DNA of 64,000 nucleotides from Sagittula sp. P11 (GTDB lineage: Bacteria; Pseudomonadota; Alphaproteobacteria; Rhodobacterales; Rhodobacteraceae), in the NCBI RefSeq assembly GCF_002814095.1, contig NZ_CP021914.1, positions 1-64,000 on the forward strand. The letters run 5' to 3'. Made by a program: the position numbers and the translations under genes. Below, piece by piece: positions 44,274 through 53,434 of this stretch (positions within the stretch are counted from its first letter, which is position 1; each line of letters starts with the position of its first letter). The notes under the pieces were generated by a model. That model had not been told where the DNA came from, made no database searches, and saw nothing but the letters and a program-made list of their open reading frames with translations.

Positions 44274-46382
44274 TCAGTCTTCGGGCAGGGCCCAGGCGAT
44301 CACCTCGTCGCCCACGGGCGTCTCCATGAAGTGGTGGCCCATCGCCGTGACCATGACATACTGGCGGCCACCCGCTTCGTAGGTGATCGGGTTGGCCTGA
44401 CCGCCTGCCGGCAACACGGTGGACCACAGGGTCTCGCCCGTCTCGATGTCGATGGCGCGGAACAGGTTGTCCGTCGCCGCGGCGATGAAGACCAGACCGC
44501 TTGCCGTCACCACCGAGCCGCCGTTGTTCGGCGTGCCGATGTCGAAGGGCAGGAAGGACGGGATGCCGAACGGGCCATTGCGCCGGGCCGTGCCAAGCGG
44601 GCGGTCCCAGAGCGTCTCTCCCGTCTCGAGGTCGATCGCGCGGATGCCGCCATAGGGCGGACGGGTGCAGGGCACGCCCGTCCCGGTGTTGCGCCAGCCG
44701 GCGTTGACCGAGATGCCGTAGGGCGAACCCTCCTGCGGATCGGCTGCGCCCTCGGCGCCGCCCCCGGCTTTCTCCTCGCCTGTCTGACGGTTGATCGCTT
44801 TCGACGTCACCTCGTCCCGCGGCACAAGACGGTTGTAGTTCGGCACGTCGTTGTAGTTCGCGACGATGATCCCGCGTTCGGTGTCCACCGCGACGGAGCC
44901 CCAGTCAGACCCGCCGTTGTAACCCGGATACTGGATCCACGGCCTGTCCGAAGACGGCGGGGTGAAGAAGCCCTGATAATTGGCACGGCGATACTGGATG
45001 CGGCACCAGAGCTGGTCGATGGGGGTGAAGCCCCACATGTCCTTCTCTTCCAGCGCAGGTTTGCGCAGCGTGTGCCATTCGCTGATCGGCTGGGTGTCCG
45101 AGATGTAGTCAGGCTCGATCTCGCCTTTCGGCAGGTCGGTCAGTTCGCCGACCGGGGTCAGCGGCTCGCCCGTCTCGCGGTCCAGGATGTAGATGTCGCC
45201 CTGTTTCGACGGCAGCAGCACGGCGGCCGTGCCTTGGTAGTCCAGCAGCGTCGCTTGGCTGCCGAGGTCGTAATCCCACACATCGTGCCGCACGGTCTGG
45301 AAGTGCCAGACCTCCTCGCCCGTGGTGGCGTCGAGCGCGACCAGAGACGTGGCGTACTCGTTTTCCACTTCGCTCCGGTTGGAGCCGTAGTAGTCGACCG
45401 AGGAATTGCCGAGCGGCAGATAGACATAGCCCAGCTCTTCGTCCGCGACCGCCGTAGTCCACATGTTGGGCGTGCCGCGCGTATAGACCTCGCCCTCGGG
45501 CGGACCGTTGCGGTTCTGCTCAGGCGCGGCAAGATCCCATGCCCAGGCCAGCTCGCCGGTCACGGCGTCATAGCCGCGTACGACGCCTGACGGCGCGTCT
45601 TCCGCCTGACCGTCCTTCACCTGAGCGCCGGTGACGATGATCCCGCGGACGATGGCCGGTGGCGCGGTCACGGCGTACCAGCCGGGCACACGTTCGCCGA
45701 TGTCCTGCCACAGGTCGACGGTGCCGTTTTCGCCGAAGTCCTCGCAAGGCGTGCCGGTTTCCATGTCAACGGCGACCAGTTTCGCGTCGAGCGTCGCCTG
45801 GATCACGCGCGTCGCGCAGGCATCCCCCTCGGTCGTACTGGGATCGGTATAGGCAGAAACGCCCCGGCACGTGGCGCCGTAGGGGATGGCCTCGTTCGGG
45901 ACGCCCGGATCGAAGCGCCAGTTCTCCTCTCCGGTCTCGGCATTCACGGAGATCAGGATATTCATGGCGGAGCACATCAGGAGGTCGTCGCCGATCTTGA
46001 GCGGCGTGACCTCGGGCGAGTACTTCCCTTCCGCCGTGCCCTCGGGCAGGTCGCCGGTGTGGAAGGTGAAGACTTCTTCGAGCTGACTGACGTTTTCGGG
46101 AGTGATCTGGTCCAGCGGCGAATACCGGGTGGCCTGCGCGTCACCGCCCCAGAAGGGCCAGTCCGCACCGACCTGCGGTTGGGGACGCGGCGCCGCGTCC
46201 TGCCCGGCGTCTGTCTGGCCCGTCCCTTCGGATGTCTCATCAGGCGAGGTGTTATGATCTGCCGTGTCATCGACGGGTTCGGGAGTCACCGTTTCCTGCT
46301 GCGGCGCAGGGGCCTGTTGTGCCTGGAGGGGAAAAGCGCCGGCCAGAAGCGCGGCTGTTACGATTGAAAAATGGCGTGTCAT
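44274..46382 (-). CDS. PQQ-dependent dehydrogenase, periplasmic domain (Gcd-like, no membrane domain)
   Basis: A 702-residue quinoprotein. It has a signal peptide (about residues 1-21), an acidic Pro/Glu/Asp/Gln-rich linker to about residue 72, then the eight-bladed PQQ propeller from 'DWPFWGGDAQATRYSPLDQI'. Repeated tryptophan-docking stretches such as 'NAETGEENWRFDPG', 'DATTGEEVWHFQTV' and 'DLETGETLWDRPLG' and the C-terminal 'GGQANPITYEAGGRQYVMVTA' match membrane glucose dehydrogenase. The usual five N-terminal spans are absent; a separate 125-residue membrane protein upstream supplies a matching domain. The probable reaction is oxidation of an aldose or cyclic polyol in the periplasm. Confidence 0.88.
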   Translation of the reverse strand: MTRHFSIVTAALLAGAFPLQAQQAPAPQQETVTPEPVDDTADHNTSPDETSEGTGQTDAGQDAAPRPQPQVGADWPFWGGDAQATRYSPLDQITPENVSQLEEVFTFHTGDLPEGTAEGKYSPEVTPLKIGDDLLMCSAMNILISVNAETGEENWRFDPGVPNEAIPYGATCRGVSAYTDPSTTEGDACATRVIQATLDAKLVAVDMETGTPCEDFGENGTVDLWQDIGERVPGWYAVTAPPAIVRGIIVTGAQVKDGQAEDAPSGVVRGYDAVTGELAWAWDLAAPEQNRNGPPEGEVYTRGTPNMWTTAVADEELGYVYLPLGNSSVDYYGSNRSEVENEYATSLVALDATTGEEVWHFQTVRHDVWDYDLGSQATLLDYQGTAAVLLPSKQGDIYILDRETGEPLTPVGELTDLPKGEIEPDYISDTQPISEWHTLRKPALEEKDMWGFTPIDQLWCRIQYRRANYQGFFTPPSSDRPWIQYPGYNGGSDWGSVAVDTERGIIVANYNDVPNYNRLVPRDEVTSKAINRQTGEEKAGGGAEGAADPQEGSPYGISVNAGWRNTGTGVPCTRPPYGGIRAIDLETGETLWDRPLGTARRNGPFGIPSFLPFDIGTPNNGGSVVTASGLVFIAAATDNLFRAIDIETGETLWSTVLPAGGQANPITYEAGGRQYVMVTAMGHHFMETPVGDEVIAWALPED

Positions 46383-46398
46383 GAGGAACCTGCCGTTG

Positions 46399-46776
46399 TC
46401 AGAATTTCGAGGCGTGCCGAGACAGTGCGGGAATGCACAGCAGCAGGAGAACGAGGATCAGCGTGGGCGCAACGAGGCGAGGTACCTGGGCCCACCAGTC
46501 CGCGCCGACCTCCCACCATGCCCAGGCCACCGTACCGATCCAGACCGCAAGGTATGTCCAGGCCGCTTCCATCATGTACCGGTTGAGGAGAATGCCGGTC
46601 ACCAGCAGGCCCAGCCCGGCGAGCCCGTAGTACCAGCTTCCGCCAAGCAGGATGAGCCAGACACCCCCGGCGAGAATGACGGCACCGAGCAGAACGCTGA
46701 TCCAGCCCAGAAGCTTTACTCCCCATACGGTCTCGTGGCGTTCGGTGTGATCGGGCGGGGCAGTCAAATCGGACAT
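46399..46776 (-). CDS. Membrane protein resembling the N-terminal anchor domain of glucose dehydrogenase
   Basis: A 125-residue protein with about four to five hydrophobic spans: 'LLGWISVLLGAVILAGGVWL', 'YYGLAGLGLLVTGILLNRYM', 'WTYLAVWIGTVAWAWWEVG' and 'APTLILVLLLLCIPAL'. The pattern 'LLGGSWYYGLAGLGLLVTG' followed by 'WTYLAVWIGTVAWAWWEVG.DWW' is that of the quinone-interacting N-terminal domain of Gcd. It ends 16 bases before the soluble PQQ dehydrogenase gene, so the two encode a split Gcd, with this part as membrane anchor and ubiquinone site. Confidence 0.82.
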   Translation of the reverse strand: MSDLTAPPDHTERHETVWGVKLLGWISVLLGAVILAGGVWLILLGGSWYYGLAGLGLLVTGILLNRYMMEAAWTYLAVWIGTVAWAWWEVGADWWAQVPRLVAPTLILVLLLLCIPALSRHASKF

Positions 46777-47131
46777 GCGACCTCCTGTTGCTTGAGCGCG
46801 CGTTGAGGGCCAGTTGAACGAGGCCCTTTAGGGTTGAACGGCTCGCAGGCGTGTCCGTTCCGACAAACTGTGAGATTTCGTTCTTTTGCGGTGTGGGGGC
46901 GGTGCCGGCGACCGTGGGGGCAATCGCGGGCGCCAATTGCGGCGTCTTCAGCGACGGTGGCGCGAGATGGTTTTCACCTGCCCGCTCCCGGTTCCTCGCC
47001 CAACATATGAGACTGCAGTCTGGAGTTGGGTAGTCTTTTGCCGTCTGGCTGAGGTGCACTCGGTAACCTGGACCGGATGCTGCCTGGTCAGCTATTGAAC
47101 TTCATTTAAGGTTGCTCGCTGACTGCGCCAG
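46777..47131. other. Intergenic region upstream of split Gcd operon
   Basis: A 355-base gap upstream of the minus-strand Gcd operon and downstream of the YdiJ-like gene. Short open frames here have no family features. It must hold the promoter of 46776, but no clear operator or terminator was recognised. Confidence 0.5.
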
Positions 47132-49993
47132 TCACTGTGGGCTGGGCGGGCGTTCCGCCTCTAGCAATTCCGCGATCAGCCCCAGCGGATGCGTCAGGTG
47201 CCGACCGGCCAGCCGCTTTGTCTGGCTGCGGCAGGAAAAGCCCGTGGCGGCCGTCGGAATGTCGTCGGCGACGTTGTCCTTCCACGAGGTGTCGAACAGG
47301 CGGGTCGAGACTTCTTGGTGGCGCTTCTGGTGGCCGAAAAGCCCCGCCATGCCGCAGCAACCGGTCTCCGGCACTTCGAGCGTCACGCCAAGTGCTGCGA
47401 ACACACTGCGCCATGTGGCGCGGCTGCCGGGCGATGCGCTGGTTTCGGTGCAGTGGCCCAGCAGCCGTGCGCGCGGTGCAGCCGCCTTCGGGAAACTGCG
47501 CCCGGATGCGATTTCGGCGGAGAGGAACTCCTGCGGCATCTTCACGTCCGGCAGGACGATGCCGGCGCGCGCATAGTCCTGTCGCAGCATCATGGCAAAA
47601 GCCGGGTCCAGCGCTAGCAGCGGCGCGCCGGTTGCCGCGGCCTGTGTCAGCAGCGCGGCCTGCCGACTTGCCATATGGCGGAACCAGGACAAATCGCCGG
47701 CCGCCAGCGCCGCTTTGCCCGCCGGGCGCATAACAAGCATTCTTGGCACATACCCCAATGCCCGCAATCCCGCCACCGCCTGCCTCTGGGCCGCTTCGTC
47801 GAAGAGCGCGGTGAACCAGTCCTGCACGAGGATTACGGTGTCCTTCGGGAGCGGTGCTTCCAGTTCCCGGGCCGACAGATATGCCGCGTGGGGTAAAGGG
47901 CGCGCCAATCGCTCCGGCAGATCGACGAGGCCGGTAAGGCGTTGGACCAAGGGCCTCAGCGCGGGCCAGAGCGGGGCCGCCCCCGGCGCCAGCCGGACCG
48001 CCATCGGGCTCAGGCGCTCCGCCAGCAACGTCAGCCGCTCGGTCAGGCCGCGGGGGTGACGGGCGTGATAATCGGCGAGGAACTGCGACTTCATGTCGGG
48101 AATGTCGACCTGCACGGGACAGGTCGTGGCGCAGGCTTTGCAGCCGAGACAGGTGTCGAGCACGGCATAAAGGTCCGCCTCGCGCCGGGCAAGCGCATCC
48201 GGTCCCTCGTGCTGACGCGCCTCGTGCCAGGCGCGCAGCGCGTCGGCGCGGCCCTTGGGGCTGTGCCGCAGGTCTGCCGTGGCTTTGAACGACGGGCACA
48301 TGGGCACGCTTGTGGCATAAGACAGGCATTGCGCATTGCCATTGCAACGGAACGCCCGCTCCAGCCCGTCGCCCTCGGGCGCGTTGAACGGGCGGAAAGG
48401 CGTGGTGGAGATGCCCATCAGTTGCTCTGGTGGGGCGACGAGCTTGCCCGGGTTCATGCGGCCTGCCGGGTCGAACGCCGCCTTGACCCCCTGAAGCGCG
48501 CCATAGGCCTCATCCCCGATCCAGTCGCGCAGGTATGCGCCCCGGACCCCCTTGCCGTGCTCGCCCCAGAAGATCCCGCCATGCTTGCGTGTCAGGGCAA
48601 AGACCGCGTCCGACACCTCTGCAAGTGCCTTGCGGTCGTTGATGCTGTCGATGTCCAGCGCCGGCCGGACGTGCAGGCAGCCGACATCCGCATGTCCGTA
48701 GATGCCGTAGGAGAGGCCGAAGCCGTCGAGCACGGCGAGGAAGTCTTCTAGGAAAGCAGCGAGGTTCTCCGGCGGTACCACGGCATCTTCGACAAAGGCC
48801 ACCGGCCGGGCGCGGCCCTCTGTCCGGCCAAGCAGGCCCACCCCTGCGGAACGTACCGCCCAAAGCCTGCGGATCTCGTCGCGGTCCGCGGCAAGATGGG
48901 TGCCGCGCAGCCCGGGCAGGTTGTCCAGGATCCCAAGGATCGCCGCGACGCGCGCCTCGACCTCTGCCGCGTCGTCCCCGTTCACCTCGATGAAGACCGG
49001 CGCGATGCCCGGGGCGCTCAGCGCCGGGGGCAGGTCGCCCAGCAGGCCGGCCGTGGCGGCAAGGCCCTGAGTGCGCTCGTCCATCACCTCGACAGCGGTC
49101 GGGTCCCCCGCACCCAAGGGGACGGCAGCGGAAAGCGCGGCAGAGAAGCTGTCGAACCCGGCAAGGATCAGGCGCTTCTCCGCCTCGATCCGGCGCAGCC
49201 TCACGCGGATGCGGGAAATGGGCGCCAGAGTCCCCTCTGAGCCGGGAAACAGCCGCCACCATTCGAAACCCCCGCCTTCGGGGCAGGCGCGTTCCAGATC
49301 GTATCCGGTGAAGCGGCGGTTGAGGTCGGGCGTCGCTGCGACGAAGGCTGCGCGCCCGCTGCGCGCCGCCCGCTCTGCCCCGGCCAGCAGTGGCGCGGCC
49401 CAGTCGGGCGCCGGATCGCCACTGAACAGCAGGCCTTCGGGGCGCGCGATCTCCAGACCCAGCAGGTTGTCGGAGGTTTTGCCGTACACGCGCGAGCCCT
49501 TGCCCGAGGCATCGGTGCTGACCATGCCGCCGATGGTGCAGCGTGTAGAGGTCGAGGTCTCGGGCGCGAAGAACCAGCCGCTGTGCCTGATCTGAGCGTT
49601 CAGGTCGTCCAGCACCAGACCGGGTTCGACATCGGCCCATCCGTTATCCACGTTGAGATGCAGAAGCCGGTGCATGTGACGTCGGGTGTCCACCACGACA
49701 CCGTTGTTCAGCGACTGCCCGTTGGTGCCCGTCCCGCCGCCGCGGGCCGTCATGGGCACGCGCTGGAACCTTGGCCTGTCCATGACCGCGACGAGTGTGG
49801 CCATGTCGGCGGCGTCGCGGGGCGCAGCCACGAGGTCGGGACGAATCCGATAGACGGAGTTGTCGGTGGACATCGCCTCGCGCAGGGCGCTGTCCGTCTC
49901 CAGCTCCCCACGAAAACCGGCCTCACGCAGGGCTTCTGTCAGCGCGCCCAATTCTTCGGCGCTTGCCTGCCAGTTCGTGGAGGTCTCGGTCAT
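47132..49993 (-). CDS. FAD-binding and (Fe-S)-binding oxidoreductase, YdiJ/D-2-hydroxyglutarate dehydrogenase type
   Basis: A 953-residue three-part enzyme. An FAD_binding_4 domain (about 45-270) has 'TARGGGTGTNGQSLNNGVVVD' and 'TIGGMVSTDASGKGSRVYGKTSDN'. An FAD-linked oxidase C domain reaches to about 560. A C-terminal Fe-S part holds 'CNGNAQCLSYATSVPMCPS', 'CLGCKACATTCPVQVDIP' and the CCG-type 'PETGCCGMAGLFGHQ'. Architecture and length match YdiJ, a D-lactate/D-2-hydroxyglutarate-type dehydrogenase. The start at 49993 is preferred; the 88-residue upstream opening runs into the divergent LysR gene. Confidence 0.88.
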   Translation of the reverse strand: MTETSTNWQASAEELGALTEALREAGFRGELETDSALREAMSTDNSVYRIRPDLVAAPRDAADMATLVAVMDRPRFQRVPMTARGGGTGTNGQSLNNGVVVDTRRHMHRLLHLNVDNGWADVEPGLVLDDLNAQIRHSGWFFAPETSTSTRCTIGGMVSTDASGKGSRVYGKTSDNLLGLEIARPEGLLFSGDPAPDWAAPLLAGAERAARSGRAAFVAATPDLNRRFTGYDLERACPEGGGFEWWRLFPGSEGTLAPISRIRVRLRRIEAEKRLILAGFDSFSAALSAAVPLGAGDPTAVEVMDERTQGLAATAGLLGDLPPALSAPGIAPVFIEVNGDDAAEVEARVAAILGILDNLPGLRGTHLAADRDEIRRLWAVRSAGVGLLGRTEGRARPVAFVEDAVVPPENLAAFLEDFLAVLDGFGLSYGIYGHADVGCLHVRPALDIDSINDRKALAEVSDAVFALTRKHGGIFWGEHGKGVRGAYLRDWIGDEAYGALQGVKAAFDPAGRMNPGKLVAPPEQLMGISTTPFRPFNAPEGDGLERAFRCNGNAQCLSYATSVPMCPSFKATADLRHSPKGRADALRAWHEARQHEGPDALARREADLYAVLDTCLGCKACATTCPVQVDIPDMKSQFLADYHARHPRGLTERLTLLAERLSPMAVRLAPGAAPLWPALRPLVQRLTGLVDLPERLARPLPHAAYLSARELEAPLPKDTVILVQDWFTALFDEAAQRQAVAGLRALGYVPRMLVMRPAGKAALAAGDLSWFRHMASRQAALLTQAAATGAPLLALDPAFAMMLRQDYARAGIVLPDVKMPQEFLSAEIASGRSFPKAAAPRARLLGHCTETSASPGSRATWRSVFAALGVTLEVPETGCCGMAGLFGHQKRHQEVSTRLFDTSWKDNVADDIPTAATGFSCRSQTKRLAGRHLTHPLGLIAELLEAERPPSPQ

Positions 49994-50057
49994 CAGGGCG
50001 GTCTCATCGTCGGAAATCGTTGCGTTGCATCGATTAGTATCATAAATTCCGAACAAC

Positions 50058-50981
50058 ATGGAAGTTGCATCAGTCAAAATGAACATCAACTTTCGACACC
50101 TGCGCGCCTTGCATGCGGTTGCGGCGCAGGGGTCCTTCAGCGCGGCCGCCGAGACACTGGGTGTCGTTCCTTCGGCCCTGTCGGAACTTGTCCGGCAGTT
50201 GGAGTCCGACATCGGTGCGCCGCTTTTCGACCGGCGTACCCGCCCGCCATCCATCACGCCGCTGGGTCAGGACTTCCTCGACGACACCGCGCCGCTGATT
50301 GCCGGGATGGAGCGCGCGGTTGACCGGCTGCGCGCCCGCGCCGGGCTGGAAAGCGGCACGCTGCATCTTGGTGCGTCGCCCTCTGCGATCTCGGAACTGC
50401 TGGCGCCGCTGCTGTCAGACTTCCTTGCCGGACGGGCAGGCATCCGCTGCATGCTGCATGACGACATCGCCGAGCGGCTGGCAATCATGGTGGCGGAAGG
50501 GCGGCTCGACATTGCCATCGCCGGGCGCGCGCAAAGATCTCCGGACCTGCGTCAGCGTGCCATCCTGCGTGATCAGGTCGGGCTGGCCTGCCCGTCGGAC
50601 CATGGCTTTGCCGGGCGTGACAGCGTGGCGCTGGACGAGATCGACGCCGACAGCCTGATCGGGCTGGACGCGCAGACCGGTACACAGCAACTGCTGACCG
50701 ACAGCCCCGCCATCCCGCGGGACTTCCTGTCACCTCGCCTGACTGCCCATTCGACCATCGCGCAACTGTGCCTCGTGCGGGCAGGTCTGGGCGTCGCCCT
50801 GCTGCCCAGGAACGCGGTCCTGCTGTTCCGCGACCCCGACATCCGCTTCGTGCCGATTGAGGGGCTCGACCTCTGGCGCAGCCTCTACCTTCTCGAACCC
50901 GCCCGCCGCCCGCTGACGGAGGCCGCCCGCGCCTTCGTCGAGGTGCTTGAGGCTGCGGTGCCGACCCTGACAACGCCTTGA
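50058..50981 (+). CDS. LysR-family transcriptional regulator
   Basis: A 307-residue LTTR: N-terminal HTH 'FRHLRALHAVAAQGSFSAAAETLGVVPSALSELVRQLE' and a type-2 periplasmic-like effector domain. It is divergent from the YdiJ-like gene (64 bases apart) and followed after 16 bases by the gamma-glutamyltransferase homologue, so it may control either. ATG 50079 ('MNINFRHLR') is a common-looking alternative start; neither has a strong ribosome-binding site. Confidence 0.88.
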   Translation: MEVASVKMNINFRHLRALHAVAAQGSFSAAAETLGVVPSALSELVRQLESDIGAPLFDRRTRPPSITPLGQDFLDDTAPLIAGMERAVDRLRARAGLESGTLHLGASPSAISELLAPLLSDFLAGRAGIRCMLHDDIAERLAIMVAEGRLDIAIAGRAQRSPDLRQRAILRDQVGLACPSDHGFAGRDSVALDEIDADSLIGLDAQTGTQQLLTDSPAIPRDFLSPRLTAHSTIAQLCLVRAGLGVALLPRNAVLLFRDPDIRFVPIEGLDLWRSLYLLEPARRPLTEAARAFVEVLEAAVPTLTTP

Positions 50982-50997
50982 TCTCCGAGGAACAGAC

Positions 50998-52650
50998 ATG
51001 ACCGATCCGACACCTTTGCCCTTCGTCTGCCGCAAGGCCCCGGCCAGCGGTTCCGCCGGGGTTGTCGTCACCAACCACCCGCTGGGCAGCGCCGCCGGTC
51101 ACGAGATCATGGCCGCCGGGGGCAATGCGGTGGACGCCGCCGTGGCCGCGCTTCTGGCACTGACCGTGGTTGAGCCGATGATGGTCGGCATCGCGGGCGG
51201 TGGCGTGGCGCATCTGCGCACACCTGACGGGCGTCACGTGGTCTATGACTGCCTGTCGCACGCGGGCGCCTCGGCCCGGCCGGACATGTTCCGCCCGGTC
51301 TCGGACCGGCTGCCCGACTACATGGAGACGGAGGGCCGCCGCAACCTGGTGGGCCCGGCCTCCGTTGCGGTGCCGGGCAATCTGCGCGGATGGTGTGCGA
51401 TGCAGGCGGCCCACGGCGCGTTGCCGTTCGAGGACGTCATCGCCCCGGCGATCCGGCTGGCAGAGGCCGGTTTCCGCGTCACCGCCTACCTGAACGGCAC
51501 GATCCAGCGCCACGCGGAGGACCTCGCCCGCGATCCCGTGATCGCCGCGCAGTTTCTTCCGGACGGCACGCCCGCCGCACCGGGGCACCGGCTGGTGCGG
51601 GGCGACTATGCCGAAAGCCTGCGCCTGATCGCTCGCGAAGGCGACGCCGCGCTGCATGGCGGCGCGCTGGGGGCGGCGCTGGTCGAGAGGCTGGGCGACG
51701 AAGGCAGCGTTTCGCTGGAAGACCTGCGCACCTACGAGGCGCGGGAGCGAGACGCGATCTTTGGCACCTATCGCGGTTTCCAGATCGCCGGACCGCCGCC
51801 GCCTGCCTCGTCCGGGGTGCATGTCACACAGATGCTGAACATGCTGGAAGGCTACGACCTGGCCGCCATGGGTTTCGACAGTGCCGAACGGCTGCACCTG
51901 CTGGCAGAGGTGATCCGCGTGGGCTTCGAGGATCGCCGTGCGGCTTCGGGCGACCCGGACTTCGTCGATATCCCGGTCGAAAAGCTGACCTCGAAGGACT
52001 ATGCCAGCGACTGCCGCGCCCGGCTGCGCGATGTGGGCGGGGCAGGGCAGGTGCCGCCGGGCTACGAGAGCCGGAACACCACCCATGTCACCGTGGCCGA
52101 CCGCGACGGTTTCGTGGTCTCGGCCACGCACACGATCAACGGGCTGTTCGGGGCGCGGATCATGGTGCCGGGCACGGGGATCATCCCCAACAACTACATG
52201 TACAACTTCGACCCGCATCCCGGGAAGGCGCTGTCCATCGAACCGGGCAAGCGGGTGCCGACCTCCATGGCGCCGATGATGGTGCTGAAAGACGGTGCGC
52301 CGCGCTTTGCCCTGGGGCTGCCCGGCGCGCTGCGGATCTTTCCCTCGGCCATGCAGGCGATCGTCAACCTGATCGACTTCGGGATGAGCCCGCAGCAGGC
52401 GGTGGAGGCCCCCCGGATCTGGACCGAAGGTGCGCATGTCGAACTCGAACCCGACTACGCGCATCACCGCGCGGCGCTTGAGGCGAAGGGGCACGAGGTC
52501 CAGCTTGTTCCGCATATCGGCGGTGGCATGAACGCCATCGCCTTTGACCCGGACGGCGCGATGACCGGAGCCGCCTGCTGGCGCGCCGATGGCACCGTCT
52601 CCGCCATGGGGGGCGGGCTGGCGGATGCCGGTGTCTCTTTCCATATCTGA
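50998..52650 (+). CDS. Gamma-glutamyltransferase family Ntn-hydrolase
   Basis: A 550-residue GGT-fold proenzyme. The self-processing nucleophile is Thr361 in 'ESRNTTHVTVADRDG'. N-terminal 'VVTNHPLGSAAGHEIMAAGGNAVDAAVAALLALTVVEP' and C-terminal 'KRVPTSMAPMMVLKDGAP' are typical. There is no signal peptide, unlike classical periplasmic GGT, so it may be a cytoplasmic amide hydrolase or acylase relative. GGAACAG precedes the start. It is followed by an SDR gene and preceded by a LysR regulator, perhaps a small catabolic unit for gamma-glutamyl or N-acyl compounds. Confidence 0.87.
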   Translation: MTDPTPLPFVCRKAPASGSAGVVVTNHPLGSAAGHEIMAAGGNAVDAAVAALLALTVVEPMMVGIAGGGVAHLRTPDGRHVVYDCLSHAGASARPDMFRPVSDRLPDYMETEGRRNLVGPASVAVPGNLRGWCAMQAAHGALPFEDVIAPAIRLAEAGFRVTAYLNGTIQRHAEDLARDPVIAAQFLPDGTPAAPGHRLVRGDYAESLRLIAREGDAALHGGALGAALVERLGDEGSVSLEDLRTYEARERDAIFGTYRGFQIAGPPPPASSGVHVTQMLNMLEGYDLAAMGFDSAERLHLLAEVIRVGFEDRRAASGDPDFVDIPVEKLTSKDYASDCRARLRDVGGAGQVPPGYESRNTTHVTVADRDGFVVSATHTINGLFGARIMVPGTGIIPNNYMYNFDPHPGKALSIEPGKRVPTSMAPMMVLKDGAPRFALGLPGALRIFPSAMQAIVNLIDFGMSPQQAVEAPRIWTEGAHVELEPDYAHHRAALEAKGHEVQLVPHIGGGMNAIAFDPDGAMTGAACWRADGTVSAMGGGLADAGVSFHI

Positions 52651-52674
52651 CGCGACCTTATCCCTGAAAGGGAC

Positions 52675-53409
52675 ATGATGGCACAGAAGACGCTTTTGCT
52701 TACCGGGGCCAGCCGGGGTATCGGCCACGCCACCGTCAAGTTGTTCCAGGCTGCCGGCTGGCGGGTTCTGACGGTGTCCCGCACCGCCTTTGATGCGCGC
52801 TGCCCATGGCACGCGGGCACGTCCGATCACTTCCAGGGAGACCTGGCCGATCCCGCCGCCCGTGCCGACCTCGTGGCGCGGCTGCGCGAAACCCTGGTCG
52901 AGACCGGGCTCAACGCCATCGTGAACAATGCCGGGATCTCGCCCAAGGGGCCGGAGGGCCAGCGTCTGGGTGTGGCCTCCAGCAGCGACGAGATCTGGCA
53001 CCACGTCATGAACGTGAACCTGATCGGACCGGCGGCGCTGATGCGCGACCTGCTGCCGGAGCTGGAGCGCGCGCAGGGTGCGGTGGTCAACGTCGGCTCC
53101 ATCGTCGGCACGCGCGTTCATCCTTTTGCGGGCACCGCCTATGCCTGTTCCAAGGCCGCCCTTGCGACGCTGACCCGGGAGGCGGCGGCAGAGCTGGGGC
53201 CGCGCGGCGTCCGGGTGAACATGGTCACCCCGGGCGAGATCGAGACAGAAATCCTGTCACCCGGAACCGAGGACATGGCCCGCCTGATCCCGATGCGGCG
53301 GCTGGGCCAGCCGGACGAGGTCGCCCGCGTGGTGCTGTTCCTATGCTCGGGGGAGGCGTCTTACGTCAACGGGAGCTCCATCGACGTGAACGGGGGGCAG
53401 CATGTCTGA
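52675..53409 (+). CDS. Short-chain dehydrogenase/reductase (FabG-like)
   Basis: A 244-residue SDR: 'LLTGASRGIGHATVKLF' cofactor motif at about residues 6-22, 'IVNNAGISPKGP', Ser in 'NVGSIVGTRVHPF', and the catalytic 'YACSKAAL' Tyr/Lys pair. The end 'INGSSIDVNGGQ'-type segment 'YVNGSSIDVNGGQHV' is FabG-like. It lies 24 bases after the GGT homologue, probably the same transcript. The substrate cannot be told. Confidence 0.9.
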   Translation: MMAQKTLLLTGASRGIGHATVKLFQAAGWRVLTVSRTAFDARCPWHAGTSDHFQGDLADPAARADLVARLRETLVETGLNAIVNNAGISPKGPEGQRLGVASSSDEIWHHVMNVNLIGPAALMRDLLPELERAQGAVVNVGSIVGTRVHPFAGTAYACSKAALATLTREAAAELGPRGVRVNMVTPGEIETEILSPGTEDMARLIPMRRLGQPDEVARVVLFLCSGEASYVNGSSIDVNGGQHV

Positions 53410-53434
53410 TGCCACCCCTCGGCAAAGGCATCGG

